Shown here: positions 23,693 through 32,597 of the stretch, in pieces | Position numbering within the stretch: the first letter of the stretch is position 1 | Layout of the letters: the number at the start of each line of letters is the position of its first letter | Origin: an uncultured Pelagibacteraceae bacterium | Lineage (GTDB): Bacteria; Pseudomonadota; Alphaproteobacteria; Pelagibacterales; Pelagibacteraceae | Direction of reading: 5' to 3' | DNA: 44,853 nt | NCBI GenBank assembly: GCA_902524235.1 | Contig: CABZCF010000009.1 | Coordinates: 1 to 44,853, forward strand | Notes under the pieces: generated by a model | Told to the model about the DNA's origin: nothing | What the model saw: only the letters and a program-made list of their open reading frames with translations | The model's database searches: none | Made by a program: the position numbers and the translations under genes

Positions 23693-25069
23693 ATGAGCAT
23701 TGCATCTATAGAAACAGAGCTTAAAAGTATTTTTAGAGATCGTTTTTCAACATCCACATCTACAAGATTTAATTACTCTCGTGGAGAGGACACATACGAC
23801 CCGGTACCTTCAAAAGCAGTGGTTTTCCCTGAAACCAACGAGGAAGTATCGACTATTTTAAAATTATGCAATGAAAAAAAAATTCCCGTTGTGCCATTTG
23901 GAACGGGTACATCTTTAGAAGGAAACGTCGTTGGTAATGAAGATGGAATTACAATATCATTAGAAAAAATGAATAAAATTTTAAGCTTAAACGCTGAGGA
24001 TTTTGATTGTAGAGTACAAGCTAACGTTACAAGAGAACAATTGAATGAACATTTGAGGGAAGATGGAATATTTTTTCCAATAGATCCAGGAGCCAATGCT
24101 GCAATCGGTGGTATGGCAGCAACATCTGCCTCAGGGACAATGGCAGTCAAATATGGTACGATGAAAACTGTAATCTCTGGTTTAACTGTTGTTTTACCGA
24201 ATGGAGATATTTTAAATACTGGAGGCAGAACAAAAAAAACTTCCGCAGGTTATAATTTAACAAATTTGTTTATAGGATCGGAGGGCACACTAGGTGTAAT
24301 AACAGAAATACAATTAAGATTATCTCCAATTCCAGAAAATATAATGAGCGCTGTTTGTCATTTTCCAACATTAGAAGATGCTGTCAAAACTGCACAAGAA
24401 ACTATCCAATACGGTATTCCAATTGCAAGAATAGAAATGCTTAACAAAGATCAAATGGATATAAGTGTTAACTATTCAAAATTGAAAGATGTAAACGTAG
24501 AACCTACATTATTTTTCGAGTTTCATGGCTCAGAAATTTCTAATAAAGAGTCTATAAAAGTTGTAGAGGAGCTTTCAAATAATAATAAAGGAAGTAAATT
24601 TAAGTGGGCTGCTGATTTAAAAGAGAGAAATAAATTATGGCAAGCTAGATGGGATGTGTACTATTCTGTTAAAGCTTTGGTAAATAATGGCAGAGTATAT
24701 TCTACTGATGTATGTGTTCCAATTTCAAGGATAACAGAATGTGTAAAATTTGCTGAAGAGGAAGTAAATAAAATTGGTTTGAGAGCGCCTATGGTTGGCC
24801 ACTTGGGAGATGGGAACTTTCATGTATTATTTCCATACGATCCTAATGACAAAGAAATTTATAAAAAAATCCGAGAATTTAGTAATAAACTAATAGATAA
24901 AACTTTGGAATTAAAAGGAACGATAACCGGTGAACATGGGGTTGGTTTACACAAAAAAAGCTATCTTTTAAAAGAGCATCCAGACAACATACCACTGATG
25001 AAAACGATCAAAAGAAGCATCGATCCTAACAATATAATGAATCCTGGGAAAATTTTTGATCTAAATTGA
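23693..25069 (+). CDS. FAD-linked oxidase, GlcD/D-lactate dehydrogenase family
   Basis: VAO/PCMH-type flavoprotein of 458 aa oxidising D-2-hydroxyacids (glycolate, D-lactate or similar). The N-terminal FAD_binding_4 domain contains VVPFGTGTSLEGNVVG and PGANAAIGGMAATSASG. The C-terminal FAD-oxidase domain contains VGHLGDGNFHVLFPYD and GTITGEHGVGLHKKSYL with metal or substrate His. No GlcE or GlcF partner is present, so it is probably a single-subunit dehydrogenase. It is followed 2 bp later by the D-2-hydroxyacid dehydrogenase. Confidence 0.9.
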   Translation: MSIASIETELKSIFRDRFSTSTSTRFNYSRGEDTYDPVPSKAVVFPETNEEVSTILKLCNEKKIPVVPFGTGTSLEGNVVGNEDGITISLEKMNKILSLNAEDFDCRVQANVTREQLNEHLREDGIFFPIDPGANAAIGGMAATSASGTMAVKYGTMKTVISGLTVVLPNGDILNTGGRTKKTSAGYNLTNLFIGSEGTLGVITEIQLRLSPIPENIMSAVCHFPTLEDAVKTAQETIQYGIPIARIEMLNKDQMDISVNYSKLKDVNVEPTLFFEFHGSEISNKESIKVVEELSNNNKGSKFKWAADLKERNKLWQARWDVYYSVKALVNNGRVYSTDVCVPISRITECVKFAEEEVNKIGLRAPMVGHLGDGNFHVLFPYDPNDKEIYKKIREFSNKLIDKTLELKGTITGEHGVGLHKKSYLLKEHPDNIPLMKTIKRSIDPNNIMNPGKIFDLN

Positions 25070-25071
25070 TT

Positions 25072-26025
25072 ATGAAAAAAGTACTTGTCACTAGAAGGTT
25101 GCTAAGATCAAATGAGGATAAGCTTAAAAATTTATATGATGTGAATCTTAATTTAAATGACGAATTGTATTCCCAAGATAAACTAATAGAGCTTAGTCAA
25201 GGATGTGATGGAATTTTATCTGCGTTAACAGATAAATTAGATGAGGAAACAATAAATAAATTACCAGATAGCGTAAAAATTTTGTCTAATTTTGCAGTCG
25301 GTTTTGGAAATATTGATCTTGACGCTGCAAAAAAAAGAGGTATTGCAGTAACTAATACGCCAGAAGTCTTGACCGATGCTACTGCAGAAATTGGTATCTT
25401 ATTAATCTTGGGTGCGTGCAGGAGGGCTTCTGAAGGTATTGAGGGTGCAAGAGAGTCTAACTGGAAATGGTCAGCTGACTATCTTATTGGCAAACAATTA
25501 ACTGGAGCACGACTAGGAATATTGGGAATGGGTAGAATAGGTCAAAAAATTGCGCAGATAGCTAGATCATTAGGTATGATTATACATTACCACAACAGAT
25601 CCAAGCTTAGTGGTGAAAAAGAGCAAGGAGCAACTTATCATGAAACTCTAGACAGTTTATTGTCTGTATCTGACGTGTTATCAGTGTGTTGTCCAGCCTC
25701 CAAAGAGACTGTTAATTTAATAAATAAAGATGCACTAGAAAAATTGCCAAAAGGATCAGTAGTAACTAATGTGGCTAGAGGAGATATCGTTGATGACGAA
25801 GCTTTAATAGACGCATTAGATAGAAGAAAAGTTTATGCGGTTGGTCTTGACGTATATAAAGGAGAACCAAACTTAAATCCTGGGTACATTAAGCATAAGA
25901 GTGCATTTATATTACCGCATCTAGGTAGTGCCACAAAAGAAACTAGGACTGCAATGGCTAATCTAGCCATTGATAATCTTACAGAATTCTTTGATACAGG
26001 TGATTGTAAGAACAAAGTTAACTAA
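25072..26025 (+). CDS. D-isomer-specific 2-hydroxyacid dehydrogenase (glyoxylate/hydroxypyruvate reductase-like)
   Basis: NAD(P)-dependent oxidoreductase interconverting 2-oxoacids and D-2-hydroxyacids, 317 aa from the ATG at 25072. An upstream in-frame TTG at 25066 would overlap the previous stop and is less likely. The dinucleotide-binding motif is LGILGMGRIGQKIA. The catalytic Arg is in NVARGDIVDDEAL, Glu in YKGEPNLNP and His in LPHLGSATKETR. It resembles glyoxylate/hydroxypyruvate or gluconate reductases. Last gene before the TRAP promoter region. Confidence 0.92.
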   Translation: MKKVLVTRRLLRSNEDKLKNLYDVNLNLNDELYSQDKLIELSQGCDGILSALTDKLDEETINKLPDSVKILSNFAVGFGNIDLDAAKKRGIAVTNTPEVLTDATAEIGILLILGACRRASEGIEGARESNWKWSADYLIGKQLTGARLGILGMGRIGQKIAQIARSLGMIIHYHNRSKLSGEKEQGATYHETLDSLLSVSDVLSVCCPASKETVNLINKDALEKLPKGSVVTNVARGDIVDDEALIDALDRRKVYAVGLDVYKGEPNLNPGYIKHKSAFILPHLGSATKETRTAMANLAIDNLTEFFDTGDCKNKVN

Positions 26026-26062
26026 AGATTTAAATAATTACCACTCAAGGTTGTAAATAATT

Positions 26063-26143
26063 TATAATAAGTCTATTTAGCATAGGACTCTTCAACCCTT
26101 TTATGCTTTAATTGCATAGTTAATTAACTAAGAGGAGAGAAGA
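26063..26143 (+). promoter_or_regulatory. TRAP operon promoter/leader region
   Basis: TATAAT at 26063-26068 is a clear -10; the best -35 match is TTACCA (26038-26043) with a long 19-bp spacer. The leader then holds AGCATA (26079-26084), TATGCT (26102-26107) and GCATA (26114-26118), so the middle element can pair with either neighbour but not both. A strong Shine-Dalgarno AGGAG (26133-26137) sits 6 nt before the ATG, unusual beside the weak sites elsewhere in the window and consistent with a highly translated binding protein. Confidence 0.4.
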
Positions 26144-27289
26144 ATGATTAAATCTAAAAAATCTTTGAAGGGAAAAACACCTTCAAGACGAAAATTCTTC
26201 AAGACAGCAGCAGCAGCCGGTGTAGCAGCAGTTGCAATGCCTTACGTAAATTTAGGTGCAGCTCAAACCTTGAAAATGCAAGCAGCATGGCCAAGTGGAG
26301 CTAACATATTTTTCGAAATGGCAGGCGACTATTGTAAAATGGTTAGCGATATGTCTGGAGGATCTTTAAAAATTGATCTACAACCTGTTGGAGCAGTTGT
26401 AAAGACCAGTGAAATTGGTCAAGCTGTTAGCTCAGGTGCTGTTGATATGGGTCACTGGGTAACTGCATACTGGTATGGTAAAAATCCAGCTGCATCTTTA
26501 TTCGGAACTGGTCCGTCATACGGAATGTCATCTCAGGAAGTAATGGGATGGATGGAATATGGTGGAGGAAGAGCTCTGTATGAAGAGACTATTGCAAAAG
26601 TAGGCTTTGATTATACTGGTGTATTCCATATGCCAATGCCAGCACAACCATTTGGTTGGTTTAAGAAAAACGTAACTAAAGTATCTGATGTTAAAGGTAT
26701 GAAGTATAGAACAGTTGGTCTTGCTACTAACGTTCTTACTGCAATGGGAATGGTCGTAAGACAATTACCAGGTGGTGAAATTCAACCAGCAATGAAAACT
26801 GGTTTAATTGAAGCAGCTGAGTTTAACAACCCAACTTCAGACTCTCAGTTTGGTATGCAAGATGTTTCTAAGCACTATCACTTAGGAAGTTTCCACCAAT
26901 CACAAGAGATGTTTGAAATACCAATTAACAACAAATCTTTCAACAGTCTGTCACCAGCAAATCAAGCAATATTAAAAAATGCTGCTTATGCTGCAAACAC
27001 AGATAACTATTTCAAAGCATTAGTTAGATATTCAGCAGATTTATCCAAATTAATGAATGAACATAAAGTTAACGTTTACCAAACGTCTGATGAAATTTTA
27101 GCTCAACAACTAAAAGGTTGGGATAAAGTTATTGGCGATTTTACGAAGAAAGATGCTTTCTTCAAAAAAGTCGTAGATTCTCAAAAAGCATACGCTAAGA
27201 AAGTAATGAAATACTTGCTGATGAATCAGCCTAATTACAAGCTGGCATATGAAAATGAGTTTGGACCAATTGCTAAAGTTAAAATATAA
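26144..27289 (+). CDS. dctP: TRAP transporter substrate-binding protein, TakP-like (DctP family)
   Basis: Periplasmic solute receptor of 381 aa feeding the DctQM permease. The N-terminus has a twin-arginine signal, SRRKFFKTAAAAGVAAVAMP, with cleavage after the GAA that precedes the mature Gln. The ligand-binding region reads LPGGEIQPAMKTGLIEAAEF, matching the GEIYPAL-type segment of TakP, a 2-oxoacid binder, and related lactate binders. A 2-oxo or 2-hydroxy monocarboxylate is therefore the likely substrate, which agrees with the oxidases upstream. A strong terminator separates it from dctQ. Confidence 0.92.
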   Translation: MIKSKKSLKGKTPSRRKFFKTAAAAGVAAVAMPYVNLGAAQTLKMQAAWPSGANIFFEMAGDYCKMVSDMSGGSLKIDLQPVGAVVKTSEIGQAVSSGAVDMGHWVTAYWYGKNPAASLFGTGPSYGMSSQEVMGWMEYGGGRALYEETIAKVGFDYTGVFHMPMPAQPFGWFKKNVTKVSDVKGMKYRTVGLATNVLTAMGMVVRQLPGGEIQPAMKTGLIEAAEFNNPTSDSQFGMQDVSKHYHLGSFHQSQEMFEIPINNKSFNSLSPANQAILKNAAYAANTDNYFKALVRYSADLSKLMNEHKVNVYQTSDEILAQQLKGWDKVIGDFTKKDAFFKKVVDSQKAYAKKVMKYLLMNQPNYKLAYENEFGPIAKVKI

Positions 27290-27309
27290 ACTTTAACTAA
27301 AGTAAATTT

Positions 27310-27338
27310 AAAGGGGGCTAAAAGGCCCCCTTTTTTTT
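27310..27338 (+). terminator. Intrinsic terminator/attenuator between dctP and dctQ
   Basis: A 9-bp stem AAAGGGGGC (27310-27318) / GCCCCCTTT (27325-27333) with a 6-nt loop, running into eight T (27331-27338). The GC-rich core stands out in this AT-rich window. It follows the dctP stop by about 20 bp and precedes dctQ by 38 bp, so it should allow excess binding-protein mRNA over permease mRNA. Confidence 0.88.
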
Positions 27339-27376
27339 GTTTGCTAAACTAACTGTATTTATCATAAAGTAAAATA

Positions 27377-27964
27377 ATGAGATCTTTCATAAAATTTGCA
27401 GATACCCTTAGTGCCTCAATGGGAAAAGCTTTTTCTTGGTGTATTGTAATTCTAATGGGAGGCACATGTTATGAAGTAATTATGGCATATGCTTTTAATA
27501 GTCCTACATTATGGAACTTTGATTTTAGTTTACAGATGTATGGAGCTATTTTTATGATGGCAGGAGCATATACCTTATCTACCGAAGCGCATGTAAGAGG
27601 GGATGTCATTTACAGACTATTCCCAACAAGAGTTCAAGGTTGGATTGATTTAGTTTTATATTTTATTTTTTTCTTTCCAGGTATTTTAGCTTTAGTATTT
27701 TACGGGTATGAATATGCAGCACTCGCATGGAAAATAAAAGAAACTAGCTGGAATAGTCCAGCACAAATACAAATTTATATGGCAAAGTCTATAATACCTT
27801 TATCGGGACTCTTATTAGCAATTCAGGGTATTAGTGAAGTGTTTAGAGCAATTATATGTATTAAAACAGGTCACTGGCCAGAGAGACTTTCAGCAGACGC
27901 TGAAGAAACAGAAAAAGTATTAATGAGAACTTCACAAAAGGATGACAAAGCCGATGTTATTTGA
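27377..27964 (+). CDS. dctQ: TRAP transporter small permease subunit (DctQ)
   Basis: Membrane protein of 195 aa with four predicted spans, the normal topology of the TRAP Q subunit. Internal features include FDFSLQMYGAIFMMAGAYTL followed by the conserved HVRGDVIYRLF, then hydrophobic helices near 85-110 and 135-155. A charged C-terminal tail (DAEETEKVLMRTSQKDDK) extends into the cytoplasm. The coding end overlaps the large-permease start, indicating translational coupling. Confidence 0.9.
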   Translation: MRSFIKFADTLSASMGKAFSWCIVILMGGTCYEVIMAYAFNSPTLWNFDFSLQMYGAIFMMAGAYTLSTEAHVRGDVIYRLFPTRVQGWIDLVLYFIFFFPGILALVFYGYEYAALAWKIKETSWNSPAQIQIYMAKSIIPLSGLLLAIQGISEVFRAIICIKTGHWPERLSADAEETEKVLMRTSQKDDKADVI

Positions 27965-29315
27965 ACTTTCAAATCCTGAGATAGCAATTTTAATGATGAG
28001 TTTATTTCTTTTTGCTGTTTTATTAGGTTTCCCAATCGCATTCACCTTATTAGCGATGGGAGTTGGATTTGGTTATTACGCTTACTTTGATCCAAGTAGG
28101 ATGGATCATTTACTCGATAATCGGATATTTTCTTTATTAGTTCAAAATACCTATACGATAATGGATAATACCGTTTTAACTGCAGTCCCCTTGTTTCTTT
28201 TTATGGGCTATCTGGTAGAAAGAGCAGGAATTGTAGCAAAATTATTTTTTGCGATCAGATTAGCATCTCATCGACTGCCAGCATCAATGGCTGTTGCAGC
28301 ACTTGTAACTTGTGCACTATTCTCAACAGCAACAGGAATTATCGGTGCTGTTGTAACTTTAATGGGACTTCTAGCTTGGCCGGCAATGATAAGAGCTGGA
28401 TATGATAAAAAATTTGCATCAGGTGTAATTTGCTCTGGAGGTTGCTTAGGAATACTAATCCCACCAAGTATTATGTTAATTGTTTATGCTGTTATAGCTC
28501 AGCTTTCGCCCTTAAGACTTTTTGCAGCTGCGATATTTCCAGGTCTAATGTTAGCTGGTTTGTATATTCTTTATGTAATAATAAGAGCATATTTTAATCC
28601 ATCTTTAGCACCTAAACCAGCAGCAGAGGAAATACCACCAAGATCCGAGATATTAAAAGAAGTATTAGTATCTTTTGTTCCATTATTTTCTTTGATAATT
28701 TTAGTACTCGGCACAATTTTAGCAGGACTTGCCACTCCAGCCGAGGCAGCAGCAGTCGGTGCTTTTGGAGCTTTGGTGCTTTCATATTTCTATAAATCTT
28801 TAAAATGGAAAAACTTTAAAGAGTCGGTATTTCTTACAGCAAAAACAAGTGCAATGATTATGTGGTTGTTTGTGGGTTCATGGACCTTCGCATCCGTATT
28901 TTCATACCTTGGAGGACATGAAGTTTTTGAAACGTTCTTCAAATCAATGGATATTCAACCATGGCAATTTCTAGTAATTACTCAAATAATAATATTTTTA
29001 CTGGGTTGGCCCCTTGAGTGGACAGAAATTTTAATTATTTTTGTTCCAATATTCTTACCTCTTGTTGAGTTTTTTGGAGTAAACCCTTATTTTTTTGCAA
29101 TGCTAATAGCTTTAAATTTACAAACTTCTTTTTTAACACCACCTATGGCAATGTCAGCCTACTATTTGAAAGGAGTCCAAAGTAGGAATGTTGAACTAAT
29201 GCAAATATTTAGAGGTATCATGCCTTTTTTAGGCATTGTAATTTTAGCTATGGTCTTAATGTATATATTTCCAGGTATTGCACTGTGGTTACCAGATACT
29301 TTATTTGCTAATTAA
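27942..29315 (+). CDS. dctM: TRAP transporter large permease subunit (DctM)
   Basis: Polytopic transport subunit of 457 aa with about 11-12 spans, the ion-coupled channel of the TRAP system. It shows LLGFPIAFTLLAMGVGFGYY, TAVPLFLFMGYLVERAG, SGGCLGILIPPSIMLIVYAV, AGLATPAEAAAVGAFGALVL and FLTPPMAMSAYYLKG, all DctM landmarks. The start could be 27942 or the in-frame ATG at 27954; both overlap dctQ. A 440-460 aa length is usual for DctM. Confidence 0.93.
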   Translation: MTKPMLFELSNPEIAILMMSLFLFAVLLGFPIAFTLLAMGVGFGYYAYFDPSRMDHLLDNRIFSLLVQNTYTIMDNTVLTAVPLFLFMGYLVERAGIVAKLFFAIRLASHRLPASMAVAALVTCALFSTATGIIGAVVTLMGLLAWPAMIRAGYDKKFASGVICSGGCLGILIPPSIMLIVYAVIAQLSPLRLFAAAIFPGLMLAGLYILYVIIRAYFNPSLAPKPAAEEIPPRSEILKEVLVSFVPLFSLIILVLGTILAGLATPAEAAAVGAFGALVLSYFYKSLKWKNFKESVFLTAKTSAMIMWLFVGSWTFASVFSYLGGHEVFETFFKSMDIQPWQFLVITQIIIFLLGWPLEWTEILIIFVPIFLPLVEFFGVNPYFFAMLIALNLQTSFLTPPMAMSAYYLKGVQSRNVELMQIFRGIMPFLGIVILAMVLMYIFPGIALWLPDTLFAN

Positions 29316-29323
29316 AATTTTAA

Positions 29324-30661
29324 ATGTCAAATCTTTTTTCATTACCTGTTTATCAGTTAGCTGAAAAAATAAGAAAATCTGAATTGACATCTACAGAACT
29401 GTGTACGAATTATATCGATCAAATTAATAAATTTGAAAAAGATGTTAAAGCCTGGGTTCATTTTGATAAAAAACTTCTTCTAGAAAAAGCGGATGAGGCT
29501 GACAAACATCGTAAGTCTGGTAAGCCTATGGGTCCATTACATGGAATTCCAGTAGCATTAAAAGATATTATAGGAACTTATGATATGCCTACTGAATGTG
29601 GAACTGTTTTACGAAAAGGTAAGACACAATCTCAAAATGCAGAAATTGTTGATATATTAAAATCAGCCGGAGCCATTATAATGGGGAAAACTACAACATC
29701 TGAATTAGCATTTCTTGCCCCATCTGCAACTAGAAATCCTCACGATTACTCTAGAACTCCAGGTGGTTCATCTAGTGGATCTGCGGCAGTTATAGCAACG
29801 CATATGGCACCGTTGTCAATTGGATCTCAAACTGGAGGTTCAGTAATAAGGCCAGCCTCATATTGTGGTGTCGTTGGTTACAAACCTAGTTATGGATTAA
29901 TTTCTAGAAATGGAGTTTTAAGGACCTCATATAATTTAGATCATATTGGAGTTTTTGGCAAAACAGTGGAAGATGTTGCTCTCCTAGCAAAAATTCTAAT
30001 AAAAAAAGATCAATATGACGAAGCAACTATACATTATTCATCCGAATTCATGTTAGAAGAATGTCTAAAAGGACCGCTTTTTGAACCAAAATTTATTTTT
30101 TACAAAACAGATAGTTGGAAAAAAATTGATAAAAAATCAAGGGATTCATTTGAATATTTTATAAAATCTTTTAAAAAAAATATAGAAGTCTTTGATACTC
30201 CCTCCTATTTCAAAGATATTGATAAATTCCATAGAGTTATTCATGAATGCGATTTAGCAAATAATTTTCAAATGTATTATAAAAAATCAAAAAATAAATT
30301 GTCTAAAGAAATGCAAACAGCAATATCTAAAGGTATGAAACATACTGCAAAAGAATATTTAGATGCAGTAGATTTTATGAAAAGAAGCTATGAGTCTTAC
30401 AAGGAGGTTTTCGAGGATTATCATGGTGTACTAAGTCCTTGCAGTACTGGGGTTGCAGATAAGGGATTAAAAAGCACAGGTAGTGCAGATTTTAATAGAG
30501 TATGGTCCTATATGCACACACCAGCTATATCTCTACCTTTACTTCAAGGGGAAAATAATTTACCTTTAGGCGTTCAATTAACCGGCGACAAGTATGACGA
30601 TCATAGATTTCTTGGAGTTGCTAGGTGGTTGGAACAAAAAAGTAAGGAGCACAATGAATAA
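29324..30661 (+). CDS. Amidase-signature family hydrolase
   Basis: Amidase of 445 aa with the Ser-cisSer-Lys triad. The Lys is in GIPVALKDIIGTYDMPTE (about residue 80). The Gly/Ser-rich signature starts TPGGSSSGSAAVIATH (cis-Ser) and continues IGSQTGGSVIRPASYCG with the nucleophile Ser. It is not GatA, because no gatB or gatC lies nearby and the C-terminal region differs in length. It may release ammonia and a carboxylic acid from an amide carried in by the TRAP system (inference). It overlaps the next small ORF by 8 bp. Confidence 0.85.
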   Translation: MSNLFSLPVYQLAEKIRKSELTSTELCTNYIDQINKFEKDVKAWVHFDKKLLLEKADEADKHRKSGKPMGPLHGIPVALKDIIGTYDMPTECGTVLRKGKTQSQNAEIVDILKSAGAIIMGKTTTSELAFLAPSATRNPHDYSRTPGGSSSGSAAVIATHMAPLSIGSQTGGSVIRPASYCGVVGYKPSYGLISRNGVLRTSYNLDHIGVFGKTVEDVALLAKILIKKDQYDEATIHYSSEFMLEECLKGPLFEPKFIFYKTDSWKKIDKKSRDSFEYFIKSFKKNIEVFDTPSYFKDIDKFHRVIHECDLANNFQMYYKKSKNKLSKEMQTAISKGMKHTAKEYLDAVDFMKRSYESYKEVFEDYHGVLSPCSTGVADKGLKSTGSADFNRVWSYMHTPAISLPLLQGENNLPLGVQLTGDKYDDHRFLGVARWLEQKSKEHNE

Positions 30662-30830
30662 GATTACAACACTTGTGGGTTTATCTTTCGCAATATTTTT
30701 TTTAATAGGATTAGCTACAACTCTTACTAGGTCAATGATGATATCTTTTTTCGATGTTTTACCAGTATATATTTTAATGGGTATAGCCATTGTCATGATG
30801 GTTTACGAAGCTTTTTTTGATAAAAAATAA
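30654..30830 (+). CDS. 58-aa two-span membrane protein, unknown
   Basis: Begins at ATG 30654 with a good Shine-Dalgarno AAGGAG (30644-30649) inside the end of the amidase gene, so the longer upstream reading is not needed. The product has two hydrophobic segments (about 5-22 and 32-52) split by a short SMMISFFD link, and ends EAFFDKK. I recognise no family. The ribosome site, overlap and hydrophobic pattern support it as a real small membrane protein, possibly accessory to transport. Confidence 0.6.
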   Translation: MNKITTLVGLSFAIFFLIGLATTLTRSMMISFFDVLPVYILMGIAIVMMVYEAFFDKK

Positions 30831-30842
30831 ATCATACATAAA

Positions 30843-31751
30843 TTGAAAAACAATAGTGCAATTTTAATACCCTACTTATTGTTATTTATTCAACCTGTAT
30901 TCATGGCTAGTAATTTAATTGTTGCTAGGGGTGGAGTAGAATTTGTACCACCTATTTCTCTTGCTTTTTGGAGATGGACAATAGTCTTCATAATTTTATT
31001 TTTTTTTAATTACGAAAAATTAATAAAGAAAAAAAAAATAGTTAAAAAAGAATTTAAAAAACTTTTCTTTTTAGGAGCTATGGGTTGCGGCGTATGTGGA
31101 GCATTTCCTTTTCTTGCTGGTCAAACAACAACTATTATAAATATGGGAATAATATATACATCATCACCAATATTTATAATTTTAATTTCTTATTTTCTTT
31201 TTAAAGAAAAGTTTACTGTTCTTAAATTTATTGGTTTAGTTTTATGTTTAACTGGAGTCTTATTAATAATAATTAAAGCGGATGTAAATTTACTTTTATC
31301 TCTAAAATTTACCAAAGGTGATTTATGGATGTTAGGAGCTGCGATAGGTTGGGCCCTGTATTCAGTTTACCTTTTTTATTGGAGGTCAAATTTATCTGTT
31401 TTTGAACGTTTTACAATTATATCTTTATGTGGAGCATTAAGCTTGCTACCTTTTTACATTTCTGAGCAGATTTTAATAAAACCAACAATTTTTAATAAAT
31501 ACTTTTATATGTGGACTTTCTTTGCTGCTATCTCTCCAGGGATAATCGCTTTTAGTCTTTATACATATACACAAAAATATCTTGGTGCCACCACAACTGG
31601 ATTTACACTATATTTATTTACAGTCTATGGTGCTTTCTACGGTATTATTTTATTTAATGAAAAATTAGAGCCTTATCACTATTTATCAACTTTAATGGTA
31701 TTTTTAGGAATATATTTAGTTAAAAAAAAAATAGAAAATGAAAAAATATAA
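30843..31751 (+). CDS. EamA/DMT-family transporter
   Basis: Drug/metabolite-transporter superfamily permease of 302 aa, made of two EamA repeats giving about ten spans. Repeat 1 includes FMASNLIVARGGVEFVPPIS and SSPIFIILISYFLFKEKFT. Repeat 2 includes GAAIGWALYSVYLFYW and a matching TVYGAFYGIILFNEKLEPYH. The start is TTG at 30843, the only start before the first span. Substrate (amino acids, metabolites) unknown. Overlaps the alpha/beta hydrolase by 14 bp. Confidence 0.87.
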   Translation: MKNNSAILIPYLLLFIQPVFMASNLIVARGGVEFVPPISLAFWRWTIVFIILFFFNYEKLIKKKKIVKKEFKKLFFLGAMGCGVCGAFPFLAGQTTTIINMGIIYTSSPIFIILISYFLFKEKFTVLKFIGLVLCLTGVLLIIIKADVNLLLSLKFTKGDLWMLGAAIGWALYSVYLFYWRSNLSVFERFTIISLCGALSLLPFYISEQILIKPTIFNKYFYMWTFFAAISPGIIAFSLYTYTQKYLGATTTGFTLYLFTVYGAFYGIILFNEKLEPYHYLSTLMVFLGIYLVKKKIENEKI

Positions 31752-32547
31752 AATGAATTTACCAAACGTATTAATCGTTCTATTTATTGCATATTTGATT
31801 GTAGTTATGTTTATATATTTTTACCAAAGAAAGTTGTTATACCATCCTTCAGAGAATAATTATTTAGATGAATCAAATTTAAATCACAAGATTGAAAAAA
31901 TCTACGTACAATCAGATACTAAATTAATTTCTTGGTATTATAATAACAACAAAAGTTACAAAACTATTTTATTTTTCCATGGTAATGCTGGAAGATTAGA
32001 TAATAGAGTTTATAAACTTAATGAATTATCAAAATTAAATATAAATTATCTCATAGTTGCATATCGCGGTTTTAGTGGCAATCAAGGTAAACCAAGCGAA
32101 GAAGGAATATATAAGGATTCTGAGGCTGCAAAAAAATGGTTAAATGATAACGGGGTAGATGATAAAAACATTATCCTATATGGAGAGTCGCTTGGTACCG
32201 CAGTAGCGGTAGATTTAGCATCAAAAAATAATTTTGCTGGTATAATTTTGGAGTCTCCCTTTACTTCAATGATAAAACTTGCAAAAAAATATTATCCATA
32301 TTTACCAGTTAAAATTCTTTTAAAGGACAAATATGACTCAGAAAATAAACTACACAAAATTAATATGCCAATTCTTATTATGCATGGACATAAAGATACG
32401 ATTGTACCTTTTGAAATGGGAAAAGAAATGTTCAATAAATCTAACGACCCAAAATTTAAATATTTTAATAAAATAGATGACCACATGATGGATTACAACT
32501 CTGATCTAATTTCCAGTATAAAAAATTTTGTTGAAGGTTTAAATTAG
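31738..32547 (+). CDS. Membrane-anchored alpha/beta hydrolase (ABHD13/BEM46-like)
   Basis: Serine hydrolase of 269 aa with an N-terminal signal anchor (about 8-28). The fold markers are FFHGNAGRLDNRVY (oxyanion region), VAYRGFSGNQGKPSEEG, and the nucleophile elbow LYGESLGTAVAVDL with its Ser. Late features are ILIMHGHKDTIVPFEMG (acid) and DDHMM with the His. This is the BEM46/YtaP-type branch. Substrate is unknown. A 50-bp gap follows. Confidence 0.87.
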   Translation: MKKYKMNLPNVLIVLFIAYLIVVMFIYFYQRKLLYHPSENNYLDESNLNHKIEKIYVQSDTKLISWYYNNNKSYKTILFFHGNAGRLDNRVYKLNELSKLNINYLIVAYRGFSGNQGKPSEEGIYKDSEAAKKWLNDNGVDDKNIILYGESLGTAVAVDLASKNNFAGIILESPFTSMIKLAKKYYPYLPVKILLKDKYDSENKLHKINMPILIMHGHKDTIVPFEMGKEMFNKSNDPKFKYFNKIDDHMMDYNSDLISSIKNFVEGLN

Positions 32548-32597
32548 GCCACATTCTAGTCAAATAAGAAACTAATTTATCTTAAATATTTTTAAAA

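Noticed and set aside
23773-24150. Minus-strand 125-codon ORF over the GlcD-like gene
   Set aside because: Antisense shadow of the FAD-binding domain; no supporting signal.
29324-30661. The amidase as GatA of the tRNA amidotransferase
   Set aside because: No gatB or gatC is adjacent and its context is catabolic; it fits the broader amidase-signature family better.
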